The position numbers and the translations under genes were made by a program. A model generated the notes under the pieces. The model was not told the DNA's origin. It did not search any database and saw nothing but the letters and a program-made list of their open reading frames with translations. From a virus: 23,041 nucleotides of DNA. The stretch lies in IMG/VR virus record IMGVR_UViG_3300021165_003825, positions 1 to 23,041 of that record, one strand, 5' to 3'. This document shows positions 1 to 6,826 of this stretch, piece by piece (position 1 is the first letter of the stretch; every line of letters starts with the position of its first letter).

Positions 1-1
1 A

Positions 2-385
2 AGGTTCATCAGTTGTTATAATCACCTTGTTTACAGAAATAACTATAAAAACATTAATCCTGATAACATATTAAAACAAATAATAAGCCGTAACTTTGAT
101 AAAAAAATTAAAGAACCCATAGATCATATTGTGTGCCACCTTATTCCGCAAAATTTCAAAAACGATGCACAATTTTTCAGCATGATTGACTTAGAATCAG
201 AGAATATGCAAAACTTATTTTTAGACACTTATGGCGACATTTACCATGATGCAAAAAGAAAGTTAGAAATATGTGGACATCATAAAAACAAAAAAATCTT
301 ATTGAGACTAGAGTGTGTAAATAAGCAAAAAGACCTTTGTGACAAAATCATGCTTGCAGATGAAATAAAAGATATTGTTCTTTAG
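2..385 (+). CDS. Unknown protein, 3' part only (5' end outside window)
   Basis: The reading frame is open from base 2 to a TAG at 383-385, giving 127 visible residues. The first internal start-like codon is the GTG at 131, but the frame runs upstream of it without a stop, so the gene most likely begins before the window. The C-terminal half is charged, rich in Lys, Asp and Glu, and contains scattered Cys and His (CGHHKNKK, LECVNKQKDLC). No family is recognised. Its base composition is visibly more A+T-rich than the polymerase gene that follows, which could mean separate acquisition. No terminator hairpin follows its stop. Confidence 0.55.
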   Translation, partial: RFISCYNHLVYRNNYKNINPDNILKQIISRNFDKKIKEPIDHIVCHLIPQNFKNDAQFFSMIDLESENMQNLFLDTYGDIYHDAKRKLEICGHHKNKKILLRLECVNKQKDLCDKIMLADEIKDIVL

Positions 386-988
386 GCATTGCAATTTTTA
401 TTTTGTTTGCTAAATTAAACTAACTTAATTATTTTTCCGACATTGAGGACAATGCTTGTTGCCGTCCAATATGTCAACCTAAGATGAAGGCTTTCTCCTT
501 CCCTCTGTTTTTCCTTTTGAGATACCCCAGCGGGAAAAACCTTGGCAAAAAACTTGAGCGGCCCTGACGGGTAAGTCTTTGTAGTTTATAAAAACGAATG
601 GTGCTACGAGAGCCATTGTTACGCTCCATGGTCAAGTAAGCCTGGTTGCTCCAAAAAATGCCGACAGTCATCAGCACAAGTGATGACAGCAACCATGAGT
701 TACACAGCCAAAACTGGTATCATTAAAAGCAAACAGTATGGAATGGGATACTTAAGTGTCTTATTCAGGCTGATAGTTGTGTTTTTGATCTATTTAAAAC
801 GATATGCTTAAAAGCAGAAACTTTAATGAAATCATAGTTATCATTAACAAATACAGTTAATTTTAATTATAAAAAAAACGCATAACTAAGTCGGCAACTC
901 GGTTAGAAGAATAAACCATAAAAGTAGTAGAAAAATATTTTAAATTTTTGATCTTCTCTTGTTACAAAGCATATTGTAATATTTGTTT
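386..988. other. About 600 bases without a convincing gene
   Basis: This gap separates the partial first gene from the polymerase gene. Its outer parts (386-430 and about 760-988) are very A+T-rich with no ORF of note. The last stretch before the polymerase start contains TATT/TAAT-rich sequence but no clear Shine-Dalgarno site. The central part, about 431-760, is richer in G+C and in inverted repeats and is listed separately as an RNA candidate. I found no tRNA cloverleaf and no recognisable group I intron core. A 72-codon minus-strand frame (474-692) is not supported as a gene. Confidence 0.6.
431..760 (+). ncRNA. Candidate structured noncoding RNA (strand uncertain)
   Basis: Several inverted repeats cluster in a segment that is more G+C-rich than its flanks and has no credible coding frame. 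The clearest is compound: TGGTTGCT (643-650) pairs with AGCAACCA (688-695). Inside it GTCATCA (667-673) pairs with TGATGAC (681-687) around a 7-base loop, and the two stems abut at 687/688. Smaller stems are CATTG/CAATG (441-445/450-454), AATGG/CCATT (597-601/613-617), CCC/GGG pairs at 526-534 and 562-571, and GTATC/GATAC (717-721/747-751). Large structured RNAs of unknown role (for example ROOL and GOLLD) are known in phages, but I cannot assign this to any family. The + strand is assumed because both flanking genes are on it. Confidence 0.35.
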
Positions 989-2317
989 ATGCAGAACAAC
1001 ACCAATGAAATGGCCTTGTTGCTGACACAACATCAGCAATCTCAGGTTGTTTACCTATCACCGTCTGGCAATATCCTCGACTTCACTGACCGTGAGGCGT
1101 CGAAGGCTGCTTCTGTTAGCATTTTGTCTGCAAAAGGAAACAATTCAATATCTTTGGGCGATGAGTGGGCGACAAGGTTTTTTGTGAAGGCTGCAAATGA
1201 AACCATCATGTCTGCCGATAAAAAGCTTCTTGTGTGGGATTGGAAGGCAATCGTCTCATTTATCCTTGGCAAGCATGGTGTGGCTTTACGGCCTCCGTGT
1301 TCGATTGTAGACCTCAAATTGCTTGAAAGCCATTCGGATGCTCGTTTGGCTATGCCTGCCACTATAACTGAATTTATGGGGCGTTTACGGGCTGTATCAG
1401 AATCACCATCGTGGAAGAACAGGCAGAATGTTTATCGCCTTGTTCACTTACCTTTGGCCATGGAAGTTATTCCCGAAATGGAGGCCATAGGCATACTTAG
1501 TGACACACGGCTTCATGCTTTTTATGACATTGTTGGTCAAGAAAACGGAAGGATGCTCAGCCATAAGGCATTTTCTCGTGGCTATGTTCCCCATGTTTTA
1601 ACACCAGAGATCCGAGCTCAACTTAAGCCATTGGAAAATCACTTGTTTGCCTATCTTGATTATAGAAGCATGGAAGTGCAGATGCTTGCGTGGTTGTCCA
1701 AGGATGGCGAGTTGGCAAAGGCTTGCATGTCCGATGATATTTACGCATCGGCCTATGAGATGGTTACAAAAACGCCATGTGATAGTGATGAGAAGCGATC
1801 TCTTTGCAAGCGTTTTCTTTTGCCAATATTCTATGGAATGGGTGCTGCTGGACTTGAGAAATCACTTGGACTTCCAATGGCTGCATGTGAAAGCATTGTG
1901 GATAGGGTACATGGGATATTCCATGTTGCCAGTTTGTGGTTAAAAGCGGCACAAGACACTGCGGAAAGTACTGGGCGTTATACTGACATGCTTGGTAAGA
2001 CTCGTTCATTTCCAGAGAAACATTACAAGGCACGCAATTTTGTAATTCAGAGTCCAAGCGCTATTTTTTGCATGCATGGGCTTGTTCGGTTGCATAGTGC
2101 ATTGAAAGGTCTTGCTAAAATCGCATATAATGTACATGATGGTTTCATGTTATATGCGACTAAGGATAGTGTGAGGAATGCCATCTTGACCGCTCAAGAG
2201 GCGCTGCTGTCACAAAGTGAGCTTTTCCCAGGGCTTACCATTGATGTGTCTTGCTCTGTTGGTCGGACACTCGCTGACATGAAGCAAATCACTCTCCCGA
2301 GGAAAAAGAAAAAATGA
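989..2317 (+). CDS. polA: Family A DNA polymerase, compact, exonuclease motifs not visible
   Basis: This protein of 442 residues is the likely replicative DNA polymerase. Motif A is LDYRSMEVQML, with catalytic Asp at 224 and the sugar-selecting Glu three residues after the Arg-Ser pair. Motif B is RSLCKRFLLPIFYG, with Arg270, Lys274 and Tyr282 where E. coli Pol I has R754, K758 and Y766. Motif C is VHDG with Asp384, where most relatives have HDE. The Pol I Phe762 position is Leu278. Residues 1-115 resemble the exonuclease fold in layout (VWDWKAIVSFILGKHG), but I see no DxE metal motif. Only about 110 residues separate that region from motif A, so the thumb is short. The ATG at 989 is preferred to the TTG at 983; neither has a Shine-Dalgarno site. 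Its stop overlaps the next start (ATGA). Confidence 0.9.
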   Translation: MQNNTNEMALLLTQHQQSQVVYLSPSGNILDFTDREASKAASVSILSAKGNNSISLGDEWATRFFVKAANETIMSADKKLLVWDWKAIVSFILGKHGVALRPPCSIVDLKLLESHSDARLAMPATITEFMGRLRAVSESPSWKNRQNVYRLVHLPLAMEVIPEMEAIGILSDTRLHAFYDIVGQENGRMLSHKAFSRGYVPHVLTPEIRAQLKPLENHLFAYLDYRSMEVQMLAWLSKDGELAKACMSDDIYASAYEMVTKTPCDSDEKRSLCKRFLLPIFYGMGAAGLEKSLGLPMAACESIVDRVHGIFHVASLWLKAAQDTAESTGRYTDMLGKTRSFPEKHYKARNFVIQSPSAIFCMHGLVRLHSALKGLAKIAYNVHDGFMLYATKDSVRNAILTAQEALLSQSELFPGLTIDVSCSVGRTLADMKQITLPRKKKK

Positions 2318-2871
2318 AGACAATCTGTCAATCGTTCCCAATCACCACCGAGGAATACGATTGCCTTACCAAGGCTTTTGGTAGGCTTTGCTATTATGCA
2401 GCTCATCAGCTTCAAAAAAAGAACTCGAAAAATAACTACACGGATGATTTTGATGATATCAACCAAGAATTACATCTTTCCATCATTCGTGCCGGTTCGT
2501 ATTACAAGAGGCAGATTTATATTGAGAAATGCTTGTCTTCTGTTAAAGAACATAACTTTGATTACTTTACGGACAAGATTATTTGTAAGTTGGTTGACCT
2601 CTGGACTAACAGAACAAGGCATGGAGCAAATAGGCAAAAATTTGGTGGTAAGCAAGAATTGATGCTTGATTCCATAGTTCGGAGCGTGGTGCCAAGGCGC
2701 AAAAGACCAAATCGCAAGGCTCCATTGAAAATCGACACTAAGTTTAGCACTTACTGTAAGGCTATCGTGTGGAATGGGCAGAAGAGCATGGGTAAGAAGA
2801 TTACTCGTGAAAAATCTATACGATCCGGTCAAGTTTCTCTATCCGAATATGATTATCTTAATGGCGAGTAA
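2314..2871 (+). CDS. Possible phage RNA polymerase sigma-like factor
   Basis: The 185-residue protein has the pattern of a divergent sigma factor region 2: residues 45-60 (DFDDINQELHLSIIRA) resemble the conserved acidic helix seen in sigma-70 relatives and in T4 gp55. Residues 61-75 continue with aromatic and basic residues. Residues 142-170 (DTKFSTYCKAIVWNGQKS and the basic stretch after it) resemble the FxxY-x-helix seen after region 2 in such proteins. The segment SGQVSLSEYDYL near the end is like the RxxSLDE linkers of sigma factors. The middle (100-140) is very basic and could bind nucleic acid. It overlaps the polymerase gene by 4 bases (ATGA), so translation is probably coupled. The assignment rests on pattern only; another DNA-binding protein remains possible. 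Confidence 0.4.
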   Translation: MKTICQSFPITTEEYDCLTKAFGRLCYYAAHQLQKKNSKNNYTDDFDDINQELHLSIIRAGSYYKRQIYIEKCLSSVKEHNFDYFTDKIICKLVDLWTNRTRHGANRQKFGGKQELMLDSIVRSVVPRRKRPNRKAPLKIDTKFSTYCKAIVWNGQKSMGKKITREKSIRSGQVSLSEYDYLNGE

Positions 2872-2969
2872 CTAATTTATGGTGTTGGGGCGAAGTAGTA
2901 GGCCGGCGGGAAACTCATACATATATTTCCAACCCAGCATTTCGGTCCTTTGCCCTGGCATTATAAATC
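2872..2969 (+). other. G+C-rich intergenic leader with weak pairing potential
   Basis: This 98-base gap before the glycosyltransferase gene is richer in G and C than the surrounding genes. TGTTGGG near 2883 can pair with CCCAGCA near 2934 (one G-U pair), and GGCCG near 2901 can pair with CGGTC near 2943. TATAAAT at 2962-2968 lies one base before the ATG at 2970, and there is no Shine-Dalgarno site. It could be a structured leader or a small RNA; the pairing is too weak to decide. Confidence 0.25.
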
Positions 2970-3809
2970 ATGAAAGTCGTTTACATCGTTAATGAGTTTT
3001 GGCTTTACCTCACTATGCTGAGGGTTAGTATCACATCATTACGCAGTCACAACAGCAGCATTCCTATAGACATATTTTTTGTTCGTGATGGTAATAGAGA
3101 CAACCGTGATGTTGGTGGCATTTCCATATCACTAGGTGGCATTCCTAGGATGCAATCATCTGATCTTCCAAGTTTTTGCAGATCCATGGGCGTAAATTTA
3201 ATTGATGCAGGACTTCCCGATCTCGGGGACGAAAAAGGTTACGCATCGGCGCAAAGGATTTGTTTGCGTGAATCTTCACCAGATAAAACACTTTTGATGG
3301 ATGCCGACACATTTGTTTTTGGTGATGTTGCCAAACTTTTCAAGCATCTTGATGGTTGTCAGTTTGTTGCAGATAAAAATACATTTGGGGAAAGACAAGA
3401 ACTTGGTTATGCTGGCAAAACGATAAGGCCATTTAACTCTGGTGTTGTTCTTTGGGGTGAGGGATTGCTGCGTGAATATGGAGCAAATGTTGGAAGGCTT
3501 TGTTTTGGTCTTAAAAATAAAACGCATCCATTGAGCGAGTGGCTGTATCAGCGTAGCAGTACAAGTCCTCCACAAGGCAGGGAAGAACTTGCGTGTAGCA
3601 TATTTGTCCTCGACAAAGGATTGAATTTTCGCTATTTTCCCAAGGAGTCTGTTCAAACAGAGAATTATTTTGGTGGATGCTTGGTTTATCACACTTTGAC
3701 CCAGAATTGGCCTGATTCTTATTTTAGGTTCCGTGATGTTTTGGAACCAAAGAAATCTCGTGTTGTGGTTGAAAGAAAGCTTGTCTTATCAAAACCGAAC
3801 TTTACTTGA
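2970..3809 (+). CDS. Glycosyltransferase, GT-A fold, GT8-like
   Basis: The 279-residue protein is expected to transfer a sugar from a nucleotide-sugar donor. It opens with a strand typical of the GT-A fold (MKVVYIVNEFW). The DxD metal motif is DAD at residues 111-113 inside LLMDADTFVFGD, followed by FNSGVVLW, which is characteristic of GT8-type enzymes. No signal peptide or membrane segment is visible, so it should act in the cytoplasm. The acceptor is unknown; phage DNA bases, virion proteins or host glycans are all possible. The UDP-galactopyranose mutase at 7622-8737 could supply UDP-galactofuranose as donor, though that link is inference. No Shine-Dalgarno site precedes the ATG. Confidence 0.8.
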   Translation: MKVVYIVNEFWLYLTMLRVSITSLRSHNSSIPIDIFFVRDGNRDNRDVGGISISLGGIPRMQSSDLPSFCRSMGVNLIDAGLPDLGDEKGYASAQRICLRESSPDKTLLMDADTFVFGDVAKLFKHLDGCQFVADKNTFGERQELGYAGKTIRPFNSGVVLWGEGLLREYGANVGRLCFGLKNKTHPLSEWLYQRSSTSPPQGREELACSIFVLDKGLNFRYFPKESVQTENYFGGCLVYHTLTQNWPDSYFRFRDVLEPKKSRVVVERKLVLSKPNFT

Positions 3810-3853
3810 TATTCACTTTCTGATAAGCTCTGCCCTTTTAGGAGTTTGACAAG

Positions 3854-5371
3854 ATGAGAGATTTGACACCGGACGAAAAACAACAATTCGAATCATTCAC
3901 AGATTCTGATGAATCAAAGCCAAGATTTGCATGGGATGACACCTTCCAACGCAAGATATTAAGCATGTTGATGTGTGATAAGGTCATGCTTTTGCAAGGC
4001 ATAGATTTGCTTAAGCCTGGCTATTTCAGTAACGAAGTTCATGTGATTATTTGTGAAATTATCTTTAACTATTTCAGATCAAGAAATGAGGTTCCTTCAC
4101 TTTTTATTGTCAAGCAAGAACTTGATGAAAAGTTGAAGGACAGGGATGCTGCCGTGAGGTTGCACCATGTCGCAGAACTTGAGGCTCTTGTCGATTTTTA
4201 TGTGCCAGGAATTGACACAAGAGATTATCTACTTGACAAAGTTATGTTCTTTTCCAAAGTGCAAGCACTTAAAACTGCATTTCGTGAATGTGTAAAGAAG
4301 ATGAACGAAGCGCCCGAGGATGAGAAAACATGGCCATATATTTATGACAAGATGCGCATGGCCATGAATATAGAGAGGAACTACGAGCCTGGTTTGGAAT
4401 ACTTCACGAACATTGACGAGATGTTTCAGCGTATGGAGGAACAATACCAAGGTAAGGAGCGTTACACGAGTGCGTTTGAATCTATAGACAATGCATTGAC
4501 TGGCGGTGGTTTGTTTCATGGCCAAATTGGAGCTTGGATAGGTTTGCCAGGAACTGGCAAGTCTCTCGCTCTTGTCAAGGCTGCTGTTGCCAATGTGCTG
4601 CTTGGATATAAGGTTCTTTACCTTACTATGGAAATGGATGAGGTTGGCATTGCGCAGCGTTTTACAAGTATGTTTGCCAAGATAGACATCAACATTCTTA
4701 GGAATTCCAAAGATATAGTTAAGCGTACTATTGAAGAATTCAATAGAGATAAGGATGACAAGAATCAACTCATCATCAAGCAATTTCCTGGTGGGGCCAT
4801 AGATGTTAATGGCATCCGCAGTTATTGCAGTAAGCTTGAGATGCGTGGCTGGAAGCCAGGACTTATTATCATCGATTATGTTGGTGAGATGAAGGATGAT
4901 CCGAATGTAAAGAAGTATGAAAGCGCCTATAGGATACTTAGGGATCTCAGAGGATTTGGCGTAGAGAAAGGTCATTGTACTTTGACATGCGTCCAACCAA
5001 ACCAAAGTGCAGCAAAGTTAGAAATCTCCCAGTACATCGATGAATCTAACATCGGAACATCATTCGATCAGTTTAAACCACTTGATGCGTTTTGGTCTAT
5101 CAACCAACAGACGCAAGAAAAAGATGCAGAGATTGGTAGGGGCTTTGTGATAAAGCATAGAAATGGAAAATCCAGATTCCCATTTAAGATGGCATTTGAC
5201 TTTTCCATGGGTACATTGGACATTTACGAAATTACACATGAAGCTTACAAAGAGCGACTGACAAGGTCGCAGATAAAACGCAGTAGTGAGATTGCGTTTG
5301 ATACTTACTCTGTTGACGGAAAGGGAAAAAATAAAGGCAAAAGTAATACCGCTTGCGCCGATGAGGAGTGA
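3854..5371 (+). CDS. dnaB: Replicative DNA helicase, DnaB/T4 gp41 type
   Basis: This 505-residue protein is the hexameric fork helicase. Residues about 25-120 match the DnaB N-terminal helical domain (FAWDDTFQRKILSMLMCD and onward). The RecA-like motor domain starts near residue 200. Its Walker A is GLPGTGKS with Lys236 and its Walker B is LIIIDYVGEMK with Asp341. The stretch VLYLTMEMDEVGIAQR after Walker A is the typical H1a region. The final 40 residues are basic and low in complexity. A good Shine-Dalgarno site (AGGAG, 9 bases before ATG) supports the start. It heads a + strand cluster with the UvsY-like candidate directly downstream, as expected for coupled replication and recombination. 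Confidence 0.95.
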   Translation: MRDLTPDEKQQFESFTDSDESKPRFAWDDTFQRKILSMLMCDKVMLLQGIDLLKPGYFSNEVHVIICEIIFNYFRSRNEVPSLFIVKQELDEKLKDRDAAVRLHHVAELEALVDFYVPGIDTRDYLLDKVMFFSKVQALKTAFRECVKKMNEAPEDEKTWPYIYDKMRMAMNIERNYEPGLEYFTNIDEMFQRMEEQYQGKERYTSAFESIDNALTGGGLFHGQIGAWIGLPGTGKSLALVKAAVANVLLGYKVLYLTMEMDEVGIAQRFTSMFAKIDINILRNSKDIVKRTIEEFNRDKDDKNQLIIKQFPGGAIDVNGIRSYCSKLEMRGWKPGLIIIDYVGEMKDDPNVKKYESAYRILRDLRGFGVEKGHCTLTCVQPNQSAAKLEISQYIDESNIGTSFDQFKPLDAFWSINQQTQEKDAEIGRGFVIKHRNGKSRFPFKMAFDFSMGTLDIYEITHEAYKERLTRSQIKRSSEIAFDTYSVDGKGKNKGKSNTACADEE

Positions 5372-5376
5372 CATAC

Positions 5377-5862
5377 ATGACAGAAATACCAAATGAAAAG
5401 ATTATCGTAACTGTGAATAATAGGGAGGTTATCCTTGATCCTGAAAATATGAAATTCAATGAGTTCACTTTGAGTGAATACATGGATAAAGAGTATGCAT
5501 GGATTGACTACTATGGCAAGCAACTTGAGTTGGCTACCAAGGAGCTTGCTCTTTCAGAGCTTGCTTGGGAGACAAAGTATAATGAAGCATACATCCAACA
5601 CAAGGACTCTGGAGGATCGGATGCCTACTGTAAGGCCAAGGCGCAATGCGACCAAGAATGTGTGAAGATGCAAGAGAAGGTTATCGATCGTCGTTCTACA
5701 GTTGGTTTCCTTAGACACTATCTTAAGGCATGGGACAAGAACCATGACAATGCGCAAAATCGTGGGCACACACTTCGTAAGGAGTTGGATAAGCTCAATA
5801 GGGACATATACAAGGACGACAAGGATGACAAGATGTGTAATACAGACGAATTCGTCAAGTAG
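5377..5862 (+). CDS. UvsY-like recombination mediator candidate
   Basis: The 161-residue protein is largely helical and charged. Residues 34-105 form a long helix-prone stretch, and residues 111-137 read FLRHYLKAWDKNHDNAQNRG followed by HTLRKEL. In T4 UvsY a similar order occurs: an N-terminal helical segment, a loop rich in small and charged residues, then a YW..LLDF..GALDAIKSRG segment. That likeness, the size, and the position after the helicase in a genome with gp32- and UvsX-type genes suggest the protein that loads the recombinase onto SSB-coated DNA. The ATG at 5377 follows GAGGAG by 8 bases and is preferred to the GTG at 5368. The identification is by pattern only; a different small coiled-coil protein is possible. 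Confidence 0.4.
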   Translation: MTEIPNEKIIVTVNNREVILDPENMKFNEFTLSEYMDKEYAWIDYYGKQLELATKELALSELAWETKYNEAYIQHKDSGGSDAYCKAKAQCDQECVKMQEKVIDRRSTVGFLRHYLKAWDKNHDNAQNRGHTLRKELDKLNRDIYKDDKDDKMCNTDEFVK

Positions 5863-5871
5863 GTCAAACGA

Positions 5872-6366
5872 ATGAAATCAATGATACGCTGGATGACTAA
5901 AGAAGATGTTAAGCACGCCATCAAAATAGACAAAGAGTCTCCCGATCCATGGCTTGAATCGGATTTTGCCGAATGTCTTAAGCCTTGGGGAAGAATTGGT
6001 AAGATCATAGAGGTCGACGGCAAGGTTGTCGGCTATATGCTGTATGAGCTTATGAATGAAAGGTTTTACCTTATCAACATTGCAGTTTCTGAGTTGATGC
6101 GGAGGCGTGGTCTAGGGCGAACTCTTGTCAAACAGCTTATTGATAAGCTTGAAAATGGAAATAGAACTATAATCGACATACACATATCTGAAGATAACTT
6201 AGTTGGTCACCTTTTCTTTAAGAGCCTTGGATTTCGTGCAATTAGCGTCGATAGGGATTTTTTCCGTGAATCTGGAAAAGCTTATGACGCATATCTTTTC
6301 TCGTATGGATCAAGCCATCAAAATCTTGGTGTGGGCGAGGTCGGTAAGGTTGGTGGCAAGTCATGA
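5872..6366 (+). CDS. GNAT-family N-acetyltransferase, RimI-like
   Basis: The 164-residue protein has the full GNAT core. Residues 50-60 give the beta strand GKVVGYMLYEL, residues 66-74 the strand YLINIAVSE, and residues 77-85 the acetyl-CoA pyrophosphate loop RRRGLGRTL. Near residue 117 LFFKSLGFRAI is the usual C-terminal GNAT signature. The substrate cannot be read from the sequence; RimI relatives acetylate protein N-termini. A second ATG at 5881 (MIRWMTKEDV) is a plausible alternative start because many relatives begin there. The last 20 residues are Gly-rich and run into the next gene, with which it overlaps by 4 bases (ATGA). Confidence 0.85.
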   Translation: MKSMIRWMTKEDVKHAIKIDKESPDPWLESDFAECLKPWGRIGKIIEVDGKVVGYMLYELMNERFYLINIAVSELMRRRGLGRTLVKQLIDKLENGNRTIIDIHISEDNLVGHLFFKSLGFRAISVDRDFFRESGKAYDAYLFSYGSSHQNLGVGEVGKVGGKS

Positions 6367-6803
6367 GTCAATGGGATTTGAGATTTCTTGAGATGGCCAA
6401 ACATGTGGCATCATGGAGCAAAGATCCATCCACAAAGGTTGGAGCCGTTATATTTGACGAACAGAAGCGTGTCGTTTCGCTTGGCTACAATGGATTTCCC
6501 AAGGGTGTTGATGACGACCCAAAAAGGTACGCTGACAGAGAGTTGAAGTATAGGATGGTTGTACATGCAGAGGCAAATGCGATGATATTCGCACAGAGAA
6601 ATCTTGCGGGATGCTCCATAGCAACATGGCCATTTATGTCATGTTCTGCATGTGCCGCCATGCTTATACAGTCGGGCATTAAAAGATGCGTTGCGCCTCG
6701 GCTCTCTGAGGAGCTAGCATCGAGGTGGAGCGAATCTTGTGCAGCTTCAACCATGATGTTTGCAGAGGCTGGTGTCGAACTTGTATTTTACGATAATGTG
6801 TAA
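6363..6803 (+). CDS. Deoxycytidylate (dCMP) deaminase
   Basis: This enzyme of 146 residues should convert dCMP to dUMP, the substrate of thymidylate synthase. The zinc and proton-shuttle motif is HAEANA (His68, Glu70), and the other zinc ligands are Cys94 and Cys97 in MSCSACAAML. The common PCxxC form is here SCxxC, a conservative change that keeps both Cys. The N-terminal KDPSTKVGAVI and GYNGFPKG segments are typical of the family. It is shorter than the T4 enzyme. Together with ThyX at the right edge and the dNMP kinase at 19780, it forms a dTTP supply route. It closes the + strand cluster and converges with the J-domain gene 23 bases away. Confidence 0.93.
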   Translation: MSQWDLRFLEMAKHVASWSKDPSTKVGAVIFDEQKRVVSLGYNGFPKGVDDDPKRYADRELKYRMVVHAEANAMIFAQRNLAGCSIATWPFMSCSACAAMLIQSGIKRCVAPRLSEELASRWSESCAASTMMFAEAGVELVFYDNV

Positions 6804-6826
6804 TCAATATTTGTGGTCAATAAAAT

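Noticed and set aside
474-692. Minus-strand frame of 72 codons in the intergenic block
   Set aside because: No Shine-Dalgarno site, Arg/Ser-rich composition unlike the other proteins, no recognisable domain, and it overlaps the hairpin-rich region.
386-988. tRNA, group I intron or truncated polymerase N-terminus
   Set aside because: No cloverleaf or GGTTCRA arm, no recognisable intron core, and no frame continues into the polymerase gene upstream of 983.
4229-5005. Minus-strand frame of 258 codons
   Set aside because: It lies wholly inside the replicative helicase gene, which has all its motifs; it is an antisense shadow.
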